A stretch of DNA of 64,000 bases from Alteromonadaceae bacterium (GCA_014872785.1 WKFJ01000019.1:1-64000); one strand, 5' to 3'; shown: positions 46,597-56,578, numbered from the stretch's first letter. A program made the numbers and translations. The notes: generated by a model not told the origin, from the letters alone.

Positions 46597-47787
46597 TTAT
46601 CTAAACAACACTTTCTCTTGCTTAAACCAGTACACACAGAATGCTAGTAACGCACCTGCAATAACCACTGTCGAAGAAAAAATAGCGATAAGCTGTACAT
46701 AATCCATGGTGCCTTTCACCAATTCTTTCATGGCTAAAGCAACGTTGGTAAGCGGCACCCAAGCCCATACACCTTCCAACTCTACTCCAGGCATCAAGGC
46801 AATCATAATAGGCACAATTACAAATATGACCAATGAGCCCATGTAGCTTTGTGCCTCTTTGTAGCTCTTCGCGTAAATTGACAAGCTGAGCAGAACTGCA
46901 GCAAATATCGACGCGACAGGTACCAACATCAAGAACATCAGAACAAAATCGATAATGGAAATTTGTCCCACAATTTCGATGACAAAACTGATTGCCATGG
47001 CGTTGCCAATGATTATGCTCCACAGTGCCATACTAAAGACAGTCACCATAGCGGCGACTATTCCCGCCAGCGCGATGGTTGCGAATTTACCCAATACCAA
47101 CTGGGTACGGTCAACTGGAGCCAATAGTAAGGTTTCTAAGGTACCGCGCTCTTTTTCACCCGCACCTAAATCAGATGCAGGGAACATAGCACCTTGCAAG
47201 CAAAGTAAAAATAGAAGATAAGGCACTAACCCACCAATGCGCTCCCCCCAATTTTCACGCTCTTCGGCGATGTTAATTTTCTCAACTATAACAGGCTCAA
47301 GAAGCGCGATTTGTTGAGTTTCTGAAATACCTAATTCGGCAAATGCATCTGCGCGCTTACCTTCAGTAATGCCATCTAATACTTTATTAAAGCGCTTTTG
47401 AATCTGATTCAATCCCGCATCATTCAAATATAGATTAACGGTGGTCTGCCCTACTTCTAACAACTTGCCATTGGCATTAGGCTGTAACTCGACCACAAAA
47501 TCTAAGGTTTTATCCTTGATAAGGGTTTTAAAATCCTCATCGCCGATGGTTTTAAGCTCTAAGGTGTCCACGGCCGCTAAGGCATCAACCAATACTTGGT
47601 GGTGCTCGGCGCCAATAACGGCAAAGTTTAAGGTTTTATTTTCTGCTTCTGTAATCGCTTTACTTGAGAAAAAGCCAACCGCACCGAAAATAGCTGGGAA
47701 CAACAACAGTGGCAACGCAATCATGAAAAATAGCGTCTTTTTGTCACGCAATAATTCCGTTAGCTCTTTTTGCATTATCATCCACAT
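46597..47787 (-). CDS. natB: NatB-like ABC-2 exporter permease
   Basis: About 396 residues. One N-terminal membrane helix (FFMIALPLLLFPAIFGAVGFF), a large extracytoplasmic domain (about 45-175), then five to six helices with the GEKERGTLETLLLAPVDRTQLVLGKF motif typical of the NatB/ABC-2 family of Na+ or multidrug exporters. The ATG at 47787 is preferred over 47793, because AAGGAG is seven bases upstream of the former and only one base from the latter. It forms a transporter with the ATPase gene just upstream. Confidence 0.85.
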   Translation of the reverse strand: MWMIMQKELTELLRDKKTLFFMIALPLLLFPAIFGAVGFFSSKAITEAENKTLNFAVIGAEHHQVLVDALAAVDTLELKTIGDEDFKTLIKDKTLDFVVELQPNANGKLLEVGQTTVNLYLNDAGLNQIQKRFNKVLDGITEGKRADAFAELGISETQQIALLEPVIVEKINIAEERENWGERIGGLVPYLLFLLCLQGAMFPASDLGAGEKERGTLETLLLAPVDRTQLVLGKFATIALAGIVAAMVTVFSMALWSIIIGNAMAISFVIEIVGQISIIDFVLMFLMLVPVASIFAAVLLSLSIYAKSYKEAQSYMGSLVIFVIVPIMIALMPGVELEGVWAWVPLTNVALAMKELVKGTMDYVQLIAIFSSTVVIAGALLAFCVYWFKQEKVLFR

Positions 47788-47789
47788 AA

Positions 47790-48563
47790 TCATGCTCCTT
47801 TTAACACGTTAAGAAATGCATCATTCATCGATGTGCCAAGGCCTTTGAAGGTCTCAATGGAATCCATGAATTTTGTGGTGCCGTGATCGATTACCGTTCC
47901 CAAATCACACAGCTCAGCCACTTCTTCTAGGTGGTGAGTCGAGAAAATCACGGGGGTACCGGCGGCCTTTAGGTTTTTAATAAAATCCAGTACGGTTTGG
48001 GTCGCCATAATATCTAACCCAGTGGTTGGCTCATCGAGCACCACAGCTAATGGCTCATGCACAACTGCCCGAGCAATCGCGGTTTTTTGTTTCATTCCGC
48101 TTGAGTAGGTTTCGCTGCGACGGTCTAGAAAGTCATCCATATCCAACAAGCTAGATAACTCTTCAATTCGCTGTTCAGTCTGAGTTTTGCCATATCCATG
48201 CAAACGCGCAAAGTAGCTGATGTTCTCGCGGCCCGTTAAACGTCCGTAAAGACCGGTACTACCCGATAAAAAACCTAGTGATTTTCTTGCCTGGATAGGC
48301 TCTTCACTAACATTTTTGCCATCGACCAGAATTTCACCCTTATCGGCTTTTAATGCTGAAGATAAAATACGTAAAGTAGTGGTTTTACCTGCCCCATTAG
48401 GGCCTAGTAACCCGAGAACTTGGCCTTTTTCGCATTTAAATGACACGTCTTCTACCGAATAGAAAAAACGTCCTTTGAGCCGTGGGTCATTTTGCTCTTG
48501 TGTCGTAAGCTTTTTGGGGTTTTCTACCGCAAACCGCTTAGCTAATGAATTAACAGAGATCAT
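47790..48563 (-). CDS. natA: NatA-like ABC transporter ATP-binding protein
   Basis: A 257-residue ATPase with Walker A GLLGPNGAGKTT (about 52-63), signature YSSGMKQKTAIARA, Walker B VVLDEPTTGLD and the switch His in STHHLEE. It powers the adjacent ABC-2 permease. Exported substrate is unknown; sodium is only suggested by family name. Good AAGGAA ribosome site before the ATG. Confidence 0.9.
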   Translation of the reverse strand: MISVNSLAKRFAVENPKKLTTQEQNDPRLKGRFFYSVEDVSFKCEKGQVLGLLGPNGAGKTTTLRILSSALKADKGEILVDGKNVSEEPIQARKSLGFLSGSTGLYGRLTGRENISYFARLHGYGKTQTEQRIEELSSLLDMDDFLDRRSETYSSGMKQKTAIARAVVHEPLAVVLDEPTTGLDIMATQTVLDFIKNLKAAGTPVIFSTHHLEEVAELCDLGTVIDHGTTKFMDSIETFKGLGTSMNDAFLNVLKGA

Positions 48564-48708
48564 CTAGTGGTTCCTTTTGCCGCTGATTACGAAACAACTA
48601 GTATTGCTGCTTTGAAAAATATTACACGTTTTTTGAAAAATTTTTATTCAGTTAATAAATCCTTGATTCTATGCAAGAATATTAACCATCAAAACTAGTT
48701 AAGTGTTA

Positions 48709-49434
48709 ATGATGGAACAGCAACCGATCAATCAACCTACAGTAAACTCGCCACTTGAGGCAGTGCAAAAGATTATTCTCGAACCCAACCAAGTATTCGC
48801 TCGCTTAAAAGACGTGTCTAATTGGTCTTGGATACCCTTTATCTTGGTCATGTTTTTCGCAATTTTACCAAGTTACTACTACTTCCAAATGATCGACTTC
48901 GATTGGTATGTGAACATGTTGCTTGGCACACAAGGTGACATGAGTCCAGCTGAGGAGGACTTCTTCCGCAACAGTATGAATCCAGACGCCATGTTACCCG
49001 CGACCATTGCCACAATTATCATTGGCTTTGTGGTCATCACGGCAGTAATGGCATTTTATCTGTCAAAAATTACCCAAATAGACGAAGAAAACACGATGAC
49101 GTTCGGTGATTGGTATGGCTTTATGTGGTGGGCATCCTTGCCGCTAGTAGTCACCTCAATAGCGTCGTTACTGATCATGTTGATCGCCGGGCACCCCGAA
49201 ATGGAACCGACCGCATTGAACCCTTTCAACCTGACCTTCTTACTAGGCATGGATATGAATTCTGATTGGTTCACGTTGACTCAGAACATTAGTATCGACA
49301 ATTTTTGGTGTATGTATCTGATTGCAGTAGGCGTAAGCCAATGGACAAATCTCACTAGCAAACAATGCTACATGATTGCCTGTGCACCCTATGCCATTAT
49401 TTGGGGCGTTTGGGCTTTGTTTATTCTTTTGTAG
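48709..49434 (+). CDS. Yip1-domain inner-membrane protein
   Basis: About 241 residues with a soluble N-terminal 40 residues (SPLEAVQKIILEPNQVFARLKD) followed by five to six membrane helices, matching the bacterial YIP1 family. The first frame codon is GTG at 48703; the ATG at 48709 is chosen. Function of bacterial Yip1 proteins is not established. It is divergent from the ABC exporter and its 3' end overlaps the convergent DUF3025 gene by 14 bases. Confidence 0.75.
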   Translation: MMEQQPINQPTVNSPLEAVQKIILEPNQVFARLKDVSNWSWIPFILVMFFAILPSYYYFQMIDFDWYVNMLLGTQGDMSPAEEDFFRNSMNPDAMLPATIATIIIGFVVITAVMAFYLSKITQIDEENTMTFGDWYGFMWWASLPLVVTSIASLLIMLIAGHPEMEPTALNPFNLTFLLGMDMNSDWFTLTQNISIDNFWCMYLIAVGVSQWTNLTSKQCYMIACAPYAIIWGVWALFILL

Positions 49435-50230
49435 AACGAAGCGGACGAAAATAGTCGCGATTGTCGTAAAACTCGGGATGGGCATTACGCGCATCCCAGT
49501 TAGGTATGCCAAGCAATGGCAGCGGTTTTAAATTACCGCGTTTAGCAAACCAACTTCCTGATTTCAATTCCTCGGCCAGCGCCGTATCCAAGCATTTATA
49601 CATCTCGAGCGACTCAAGCTCCATGACACTTGCATTGGCTTTCACCGGTATGCATTTGCCCGTCAAGCCAAGAAACGGATTGAGCAGCATCTCATAATTG
49701 GCGTGGCCAAAGTTAATAAAGCGAAGGCGTTTTCCCCACCAAGCGCGATTTTCATAAAATGCCCTCGTCCATTGATGCTCCTGTAACAAGGCCAATTCCG
49801 TCTCATCCTGATACAGCAACACACCGCCACACTCATCAAAGTGAGTGATGCGATTGCGTGCGGGCGTTCGCGGATTGAGTCCATGCGTTGTAATGTCACT
49901 AATATGCAGTTGGTTCAACAGACTTTTGCTGTGCGGAAAAAGCATCCAGATACAGGCGTTAAAGAAATCGTGCCAGTTGTTTAAGCGCGTGGGAATAATA
50001 CGATCTTCATAAATTACTTGTTCGTAATAGCGCCCGGCAAAATCAATTTGTTCAACAAATTGATAATCAAAATCGGTCACTATCTGTGAAGCCATTTTCG
50101 TCAACTCAACGGGTGTCGGAAAGTAGTTAAAACAAGAAAAGTCGATAGCAGTAGTGAGAGATTGAAAAGGCGTGTCGCTTGTCCACGCAAGATGCCAAGT
50201 TTCTGAGTGATTTTTCAACGCCCGATCCAA
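49421..50230 (-). CDS. DUF3025 family protein
   Basis: A 269-residue soluble protein. The segments YEQVIYEDRIIPTRLNNWHDFFNACIWMLFP and RNRITHFDECGGVLLY, plus FINFGHANYEMLLNPF, are typical of DUF3025, a proteobacterial family of unknown function. The TTG at 50230 has no ribosome site; the frame is open upstream to 50276 and reads sensibly, so the real start may be a rare codon slightly upstream. Confidence 0.8.
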   Translation of the reverse strand: MDRALKNHSETWHLAWTSDTPFQSLTTAIDFSCFNYFPTPVELTKMASQIVTDFDYQFVEQIDFAGRYYEQVIYEDRIIPTRLNNWHDFFNACIWMLFPHSKSLLNQLHISDITTHGLNPRTPARNRITHFDECGGVLLYQDETELALLQEHQWTRAFYENRAWWGKRLRFINFGHANYEMLLNPFLGLTGKCIPVKANASVMELESLEMYKCLDTALAEELKSGSWFAKRGNLKPLPLLGIPNWDARNAHPEFYDNRDYFRPLRSTKE

Positions 50231-50307
50231 ATTGGGATGGTTAATATACTTAAAGATCGGTAATCTATCAGGGTCTTAGTAATTTAACTATAACAATGAG
50301 ATCAACA

Positions 50308-51927
50308 ATGAAAAAAACTCTAATACAAGCATTGTTGCTAAGCGTTGCAAGCGCCACCAGTGCGCAGCTATCGGCAGATAGCTTTGAGCAAGCATGGGCA
50401 AGTATTGACGAGAAGGAACTACGTGAACATGTCAAACTCTTAGCATCAGACAAATTCGAAGGACGTCAACCCACCACTATCGGTGAAACCTATACCCTAG
50501 AATTTCTCACTCGCGAATTTACAAAACTCGGCTATGAGCCCGGCGTAAATGGCAGCTTCATGCAGCCAGTAGGTCTGGTACGCATCGAAGCAGATCCGGA
50601 TATGGAATTGGATATTGCAGGTGACAAGTTCGAGTACAAGGTCAATATGGTGGCGGGTACAGCTCGCGAGGCAAGTGAAGTCGAATTAAAAGACTCTGAA
50701 TTAGTCTTCGTCGGCTACGGTGTAAATGCGCCAGAATACGACTGGAATGACTATGAAGGTATCGACGTAAAAGGCAAAACTGTCGTCATTCTCGTGAACG
50801 ACCCAGGCTTTGAAAATCCAGACAGTGGTAAGTTTCAGGGCAAAACCATGACCTACTACGGTCGTTGGACATACAAATATGAAGAAGCGAGCCGCCAAGG
50901 CGCCGCAGGCGCATTAATTGTGCATGAAACTGCACCGGCCTCTTATGGCTGGTCAGTCGTTGCCAATAGTTGGAGTGGCCCGCAATACGGTTTGGTCACG
51001 CCAGACGGCAATAAAGACCGCGTTGCGGTAGAGGGCTGGTTGTCAGTCGAAGCGGCACAACAGGTATTTGCTAAAGCAGGTCTCGATTATTTCGATGAGA
51101 AGCAAAAAGCGATGCAAGGCCCGTATGCAAAAGCCATGGGGTCAAAAGCTAATATCAAAATTAAAAGCTCTCACGAAAAGTCACAAAGTTACAATTTCTT
51201 AGCAACACTACCTGGCAGCGAGCGTCCTGATGAGCACATTATTTACACCGCGCATTGGGATCATTTGGGCAAAGACCCGAATAAAGAAGGCGATAACATT
51301 TACAATGGTGCCCACGACAATGCGACAGGTAGTGCCGGTTTGATATCAATTGCCAAAGCTTTTGCAAGTCTTGACAAGCGCCCTGCTCGTTCTGTTAGTT
51401 TCCTGTTTGTCACGGCAGAAGAACAAGGTTTATTGGGTTCTAAATACTACGGTGAGAATCCTGTGTACCCCTTGGACAAAACCGTCGCTAACATCAATAT
51501 TGACGCCATGAACATACAAGGCCGTACAAAAGATGTAGAAGTGGTTGGTTTTGGCAAGTCAGAACTCGAGGTGTACCTCGAAAAAGCGGCTAAAAAACAA
51601 GGCCGGGTTATCGTTCAAGAGAGCCGTCCTGCAGCGGGCTACTACTATCGCTCAGATCATTTTAGTCTAGCTAAACAAGGTGTACCGGCGTTGTATGCCA
51701 AAGGTGGCGCTACGCCGATTGATGAAGCAACCGCAGCCTATAAAAAGCGGATTTCTGTAATCCAAAGTGGTTGTTACCACCAAGTATGTGACAAGTATCG
51801 CGAATCTTGGGATTTCGGTGGCATAGTAGAAGATACACAGCTGTTTTTCCACGTTGGTTACGATATCGCCAATACTGATGATTGGCCTAAATGGAACAAG
51901 ACCAGCGAGTTCCAACGCAAAAAATAG
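50308..51927 (+). CDS. M28-family zinc metallopeptidase with PA domain
   Basis: A secreted aminopeptidase-like enzyme of about 539 residues. The ATG at 50308 gives a clean signal peptide (MKKTLIQALLLSVASATSAQ); ATG 50296 is an alternative. A PA insert (about 120-260) precedes the catalytic domain, which shows the M28 ligands: His and Asp in YTAHWDHLG, Asp in GAHDNATGSAG, Glu-Glu in VTAEEQGLLGS, and a late His in YYRSDHFSLAKQGVPALY. Such enzymes degrade peptides in the periplasm or outside. Strong terminator follows. Confidence 0.92.
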   Translation: MKKTLIQALLLSVASATSAQLSADSFEQAWASIDEKELREHVKLLASDKFEGRQPTTIGETYTLEFLTREFTKLGYEPGVNGSFMQPVGLVRIEADPDMELDIAGDKFEYKVNMVAGTAREASEVELKDSELVFVGYGVNAPEYDWNDYEGIDVKGKTVVILVNDPGFENPDSGKFQGKTMTYYGRWTYKYEEASRQGAAGALIVHETAPASYGWSVVANSWSGPQYGLVTPDGNKDRVAVEGWLSVEAAQQVFAKAGLDYFDEKQKAMQGPYAKAMGSKANIKIKSSHEKSQSYNFLATLPGSERPDEHIIYTAHWDHLGKDPNKEGDNIYNGAHDNATGSAGLISIAKAFASLDKRPARSVSFLFVTAEEQGLLGSKYYGENPVYPLDKTVANINIDAMNIQGRTKDVEVVGFGKSELEVYLEKAAKKQGRVIVQESRPAAGYYYRSDHFSLAKQGVPALYAKGGATPIDEATAAYKKRISVIQSGCYHQVCDKYRESWDFGGIVEDTQLFFHVGYDIANTDDWPKWNKTSEFQRKK

Positions 51928-51949
51928 TCGAAAACTCCGCTATTTTTAG

Positions 51950-51979
51950 AAAAAAGGTGCTTTTTTAAGCACCTTTTTT
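51950..51979 (+). terminator. terminator after M28 peptidase gene
   Basis: AAAAAAGGTGC and GCACCTTTTTT enclose an eight-base T-rich loop. Confidence 0.88.
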
Positions 51980-52174
51980 ATTTGTTTTTATCTTATATCC
52001 GGAAGATGTAAAAAAATTACAGTTTGTGCTTGCAATTTTTCCTCAGGCTGGCAAATTCAAGGCATCATAACAGTGAGGCGAAGCACACCAGAATCAACAC
52101 TTATCTTCTGACATTGTCCCCTTCCCCCTGCTATGTACCTTTACTTTAACTGTGATTAAGAGAGAAACCTTTTT

Positions 52175-53839
52175 ATGTGTGGTATTTTCGGTATTCTGGA
52201 TATAAAAACCGATGTGTCCGAACTTCGGACAAAAGCATTAGATTTATCTAAATTATTGCGCCATCGTGGCCCTGACTGGTCGGGCATCTGGAATAATAAT
52301 AATGCCATCTTATGTCATGAACGCCTCGCGATTGTCGACGTTGATACGGGTGCACAGCCACTCCTAAGCCGTGACGAAAACAAAGTGCTCGCGGTCAACG
52401 GCGAAATCTACAACCACAAAGAATTAGCGGAAGATCTGACAGAAAGTTACGATTTTCGTACTAAATCTGACTGTGAGGTAATTTTGCCTTTGTATGAGCA
52501 AAAAGGCATTAATTTCATTGACGACCTCAAAGGTATGTTTGCTTTTATTCTTTATGATGAGAAGCAGGACTCATACCTAATCGCTCGCGACCACGTGGGT
52601 ATCATCCCGCTTTACACGGGTCACGACGAACACGGTAACTTCTACGTTGCTTCTGAAATGAAAGCTTTGGTACCTGTTTGTAAAACCGTTCAAGAATTCC
52701 CTAAAGGCCACTACTTCTGGTCTAAGACCGGTGAAATGGTGCAATACTACGAGCGTGATTGGATGGAGTATGACGCGGTAGAAAACAACGAAACTGATAT
52801 GGAAGAACTTAAGTCTGCATTCGAAAAAGCAGTTAAGTCTCACATGATGTCAGACGTTCCTTATGCAGTGTTGCTATCGGGCGGCTTAGATTCATCATTA
52901 GTATCAGCAGTAGCTGCACAGTTTGTGGCGAATCGCGTTGAAGACGAGGACAAAACACAAGCATGGTGGCCTCGCCTACATTCATTCGCGGTAGGTTTAA
53001 AAGGCGCTCCCGATTTACAAGCCGCACAAAAAGTCGCGGACATGATTGGCACTGTGCATCATGAAATTCACTTTACTATTCAAGAAGGTTTAGACGCCAT
53101 AAGAGACGTTATCTACTTCTTGGAGACTTACGACACCACCACTATTCGCGCATCTACACCAATGTACCTAATGTCTCGCAAGATCAAAGCCATGGGTATT
53201 AAGATGGTATTGTCTGGTGAAGGCTCAGATGAAATCTTTGGTGGTTATTTGTATTTCCACAAAGCGCCGAACGCCAAAGAATTCCACGAAGAAACTGTGC
53301 GCAAGCTCGACCGCTTACACATGTTTGACTGTGCTCGTGCCAACAAAGCAACGTCTTCTTGGGGTGTTGAAGCGCGTGTGCCTTTCCTAGATAAAGACTT
53401 TATGGACGTAGCAATGCGCCTGAATCCGAAAGACAAAATGTGTTCTGCTGAAAAAATGGAAAAATGGGTATTGCGCAAAGCCTTTGATAGCGGTGAATAC
53501 CTACCATCAGAAATTTTGTGGCGTCAGAAAGAACAATTCGGTGATGGCGTAGGTTACTCTTGGATTGACTCTATTCGCGATTATGCAGAAGAGCAAGTGA
53601 CCGATCAGCAAATGAAAACGGCGGAATTCAGGTTCCCCATTAACACACCGGATACGAAAGAAGGTTATCTGTATCGCACACTGTTTGAAGAATACTTCCC
53701 TCAAGAAAGTGCGGCTAAATGTGTTCCGGGTGGCAAATCAATCGCCTGTAGCACGGTTGAAGCCCTTGCTTGGGATGAGAGCTTCCAGAATAATGCTGAC
53801 CCATCAGGTCGTTCTATGAAGGACGTACACGGCAAATAA
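52175..53839 (+). CDS. asnB: asparagine synthase B (glutamine-hydrolysing)
   Basis: Makes asparagine from aspartate, glutamine and ATP. Cys2 (MCGIFGI) is the glutaminase nucleophile after Met removal; the N-terminal Ntn domain has RHRGPDWSG and NGEIYNH; the synthetase domain has the PP-motif LSGGLDSS near residue 235 and GEGSDEIFGGY. The 554-residue length equals E. coli AsnB. Good AGAGAAA ribosome site. A terminator follows. Confidence 0.96.
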   Translation: MCGIFGILDIKTDVSELRTKALDLSKLLRHRGPDWSGIWNNNNAILCHERLAIVDVDTGAQPLLSRDENKVLAVNGEIYNHKELAEDLTESYDFRTKSDCEVILPLYEQKGINFIDDLKGMFAFILYDEKQDSYLIARDHVGIIPLYTGHDEHGNFYVASEMKALVPVCKTVQEFPKGHYFWSKTGEMVQYYERDWMEYDAVENNETDMEELKSAFEKAVKSHMMSDVPYAVLLSGGLDSSLVSAVAAQFVANRVEDEDKTQAWWPRLHSFAVGLKGAPDLQAAQKVADMIGTVHHEIHFTIQEGLDAIRDVIYFLETYDTTTIRASTPMYLMSRKIKAMGIKMVLSGEGSDEIFGGYLYFHKAPNAKEFHEETVRKLDRLHMFDCARANKATSSWGVEARVPFLDKDFMDVAMRLNPKDKMCSAEKMEKWVLRKAFDSGEYLPSEILWRQKEQFGDGVGYSWIDSIRDYAEEQVTDQQMKTAEFRFPINTPDTKEGYLYRTLFEEYFPQESAAKCVPGGKSIACSTVEALAWDESFQNNADPSGRSMKDVHGK

Positions 53840-53854
53840 TCCACTCCCATTCTG

Positions 53855-53883
53855 AAAAAAGCCTCGTTTTTACGGGGCTTTTT
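53855..53883 (+). terminator. terminator after asnB
   Basis: AAAAAAGCCTCG and CGGGGCTTTTT with a short T-rich loop; one G-U/mismatch in the stem. Confidence 0.82.
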
Positions 53884-53945
53884 ACTTTCTGGCTATTCTG
53901 GTTCCCTTTAACTTCCTATAAAATCCACGCGAAATGTGCACATTT

Positions 53946-53950
53946 AAGGA
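53946..53950 (+). promoter_or_regulatory. Shine-Dalgarno placing a CTG start for RNase J-like gene
   Basis: AAGGA lies eight bases upstream of an in-frame CTG at 53959. The first in-frame ATG (54019) has no comparable site and would remove a conserved segment. Confidence 0.55.
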
Positions 53951-53958
53951 AGAAGACA

Positions 53959-55302
53959 CTGAATCCCGGGAATAACGATCTCTGGTTTCTACCGTTAGGT
54001 GGAACCGGAGAAATAGGAATGAACCTCAATTTATTCGGTCATGCTGACCAATGGTTAATGGTTGACTGCGGTATTACTTTCAACGAACCGCTAACACCGG
54101 ATGCCTCTCACAAACATGATGTTGTTTGCGCAGATCCCAGTTTTATTGAGGCCAGAAAACACAAACTTGCGGGTATCATTATCACTCATGCCCACGAAGA
54201 TCACATTGGCGCGCTTCCAGCGCTTTGGCAACGCTTCAAGCTGCCTGTATACACCACACCATTTACTGCAGAAATCTTACGTCGCAAACTAAATAAAATG
54301 AATAAGCCTGTACCGGCGACCATCATCGAAGTTAACACCGGTGACTGCATTGATATTGGTAAATTTAACGTGACATGGTTGATGACCAATCACTCCATTC
54401 CCGAACCTCATGGGCTCGTTATTCGCACCGAAGCTGGTAACATTTTTCACACAGCGGATTGGAAAATTGATAAGTTTCCCATGACGGATAAACCCTTTCA
54501 GATAGAGCAGTTTAAAGCGCTGGCAAAAGAAAACATTACTGCCATGGTGTGCGACTCGACCAATGCGCTACTAGAAGGGCATTCCGCATCAGAATCTGAT
54601 TGTTATGACGGGCTTTTACACGCAGTTAAAAAAGCACCGCAAAAAGTAGTAGTCACCTGTTTTGGCACTAACATTGGTCGCTTAATTACACTTGCGCGTG
54701 TGGCACAAAAAACAGGACGTTACCTAGCCTTATTTGGCTACTCTTTGAAAAACACAGTAGCGGCAGCGAAACGCACTGGACATTGGCCTGAGGATTGTTT
54801 AATTCAAGACCCCAAATACATTGCTTATCTGCCGCCTGAAGAAATCATGGTGGTCGCCACAGGCAGCCAAGGCGAGCCTTATGCCGCGATGAACAAACTG
54901 GCGAAACAGAGCCATAGCGATTTAGAACTCGTGGCGGGTGACACCGTAATATTCAGCTCCATTGTGATTCCTGACAACAAAGAAAAAGTCGCCAACTTAG
55001 TGGCCGCGTTTCGCGCGCAAAATATTCACGTCATCGACAATGATAACAGTGAGAAAGTTATTCACGCATCTGGACATCCCAACCAGGAGGAATTGCGTGC
55101 CTTGTACGATTGGGTGAAACCAGAAATCGCCATTCCCGTACACGGTGAGGCAGCACACATTAAAGCCAATGCTAAAACCGCTCGCGAAACAGGTGTGCGG
55201 ATCCAATTGATAGGCGAAAATGGTGACCTATATCGTCTGGCGCCGCAGGTTTCCTTGCGCAGAAAAGCGGTTGCGACCGGCAGAATCTCACTCGATCAGT
55301 AA
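53959..55302 (+). CDS. RNase J-like beta-CASP metallo-hydrolase
   Basis: A cytoplasmic metallo-beta-lactamase-fold protein with a beta-CASP domain, like ribonuclease J. The zinc motif HAHEDHIGALPALW is present (His-x-His-x-Asp-His), with further ligands in MTNHSIP and FHTADW, and beta-CASP motifs in VATGSQGEP and HASGHPNQEEL. Codons upstream of the ATG at 54019 encode NNDLWFLPLGGTGEIGMN, which contains the invariant first beta-strand/GGxxEIG motif of this family, so translation must begin earlier; CTG at 53959 with AAGGA upstream is the best candidate and gives about 447 residues. RNA substrate is inferred from the family only. Confidence 0.82.
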   Translation: MNPGNNDLWFLPLGGTGEIGMNLNLFGHADQWLMVDCGITFNEPLTPDASHKHDVVCADPSFIEARKHKLAGIIITHAHEDHIGALPALWQRFKLPVYTTPFTAEILRRKLNKMNKPVPATIIEVNTGDCIDIGKFNVTWLMTNHSIPEPHGLVIRTEAGNIFHTADWKIDKFPMTDKPFQIEQFKALAKENITAMVCDSTNALLEGHSASESDCYDGLLHAVKKAPQKVVVTCFGTNIGRLITLARVAQKTGRYLALFGYSLKNTVAAAKRTGHWPEDCLIQDPKYIAYLPPEEIMVVATGSQGEPYAAMNKLAKQSHSDLELVAGDTVIFSSIVIPDNKEKVANLVAAFRAQNIHVIDNDNSEKVIHASGHPNQEELRALYDWVKPEIAIPVHGEAAHIKANAKTARETGVRIQLIGENGDLYRLAPQVSLRRKAVATGRISLDQ

Positions 55303-55313
55303 CAAACGTAGGT

Positions 55314-55991
55314 TTAAGGATGAGCGACTGGTGTAAGCTCTCTAGACGCCTGAGTGACGCCCAACAAAATGAGAAGTTGCGCAAGATAATAAGTGCTCAT
55401 GACCCAGTAGCTGTTATGAGCGATGGGGCTATGAAACATATTCCAGGCAATAAATGAGTCCGAAATAACAAAAATAGCCGCGCCTAGTACTAAGAATTTG
55501 GTCGTAGATTTCGCACACCATATCGCCACTATAGTCATAAAACTAATGACGCTTAAATAGCACATCACAGCAACGCGCATTACCGTCTGTTCAGGCAGCA
55601 CTTTAGTCAGCATAAATGCTGCATAGAGCAGAACAATAGCGCAGCCCGCGAGTTTTAACATCGCATGAGTTTTGCCGGTAAAGCGAGCAAATAAATATAT
55701 GTAAACAACATGCGCACACAAAAAAGCGCCTAGTCCAAACACGAAACTATTACTGAATTCTATGGCGAGTAACACGTCACCGGTGCCACTTAAAATAAGT
55801 GCCAACATCATTAAAGTGCGTACTTTCCCGGTTAAATTGACTCCAGCCAAAACAATCAATAGTAAGATTGGAAACACCTTTACTAGAGGGCTAAACAGAT
55901 ATGGCGTAAATGGGCTACTGAGAATATAAATAACCGATGCCAGCGCGAAGACTGGCAGTAAGTAATGTTTGTTTTGCTCTAACGTGTTCAA
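55314..55991 (-). CDS. YhhN family (lysoplasmalogenase-like) membrane protein
   Basis: A 225-residue protein with seven to eight membrane helices. The family features are LVKVFPILLLIVL, LSGTGDVLLAIE and FVISDSFIAWNMF with conserved Asp residues, as in YhhN/TMEM86 proteins, where the animal members hydrolyse the vinyl-ether bond of lysoplasmalogens. The bacterial substrate is uncertain. TTG start without a clear ribosome site. It lies 12 bases after the DUF2058 gene stop and is convergent with the RNase J-like gene. Confidence 0.8.
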   Translation of the reverse strand: MNTLEQNKHYLLPVFALASVIYILSSPFTPYLFSPLVKVFPILLLIVLAGVNLTGKVRTLMMLALILSGTGDVLLAIEFSNSFVFGLGAFLCAHVVYIYLFARFTGKTHAMLKLAGCAIVLLYAAFMLTKVLPEQTVMRVAVMCYLSVISFMTIVAIWCAKSTTKFLVLGAAIFVISDSFIAWNMFHSPIAHNSYWVMSTYYLAQLLILLGVTQASRELTPVAHP

Positions 55992-56003
55992 TATGAGGTC
56001 AAA

Positions 56004-56552
56004 CTACCAGGTTAGGTCATCTGGTATCTCAAAATCTGCATACCAGTCTTCCTCATCTTCCTGCTCTTTTACCTCGTCATACATATCAGCTCGATAAAGT
56101 ATTGATTCGGCATCACGCTGCGCAATTTTATCCGCTACCGGCAACGGAATGATTTCGTAACCTTGCTCAAATCGCACAATCGCCAAGCGATTTTCCAACA
56201 AATGGTTTTTGATCTGTTCCCTAACCAATAATTGCTTAATTGTACTGCCATCAGTAAATTTAAATTCAACATCGCCGCGGAAATTTTCGAGACGATTAAT
56301 CGCTATCATTTGACGTACTTGAGCAACGATTTCTTTTTTCTCAGCTTCTTCTTTGGCCTGAGCGTTGAGTTCGCGGTCTTTCGCTTTCTTCGCTTCTAAT
56401 TGCGCTTGCACCGACTCTTTGACTTCATCTTTCTCAACGATTTTGCTTTTGCGGCGTATCTTGTCTTTCTTGCGCTTTTCGTTGTTAATTTGTTTTGCTT
56501 TTTTCTTATCACCTAAGCCCGCTTTGAGTAGCTGGTCTTGTAATGAGGCCAT
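56004..56552 (-). CDS. yaiL: DUF2058 family protein (YaiL-like)
   Basis: A 182-residue cytoplasmic protein. Residues 1-85 are a strongly charged Lys/Glu-rich helix starting MASLQDQLLKAGLGDKKKAKQIN, and the C-terminal half has the compact DUF2058 core (EFKFTDGSTIKQLLVREQIKNHLLENRLAIVRFEQGYEIIP). The family is sometimes called nucleoprotein/polynucleotide-associated; function is not established. Followed by YhhN on the same strand. Confidence 0.85.
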   Translation of the reverse strand: MASLQDQLLKAGLGDKKKAKQINNEKRKKDKIRRKSKIVEKDEVKESVQAQLEAKKAKDRELNAQAKEEAEKKEIVAQVRQMIAINRLENFRGDVEFKFTDGSTIKQLLVREQIKNHLLENRLAIVRFEQGYEIIPLPVADKIAQRDAESILYRADMYDEVKEQEDEEDWYADFEIPDDLTW

Positions 56553-56578
56553 TGTGTTTCCTTATATGCTCACTCGCA

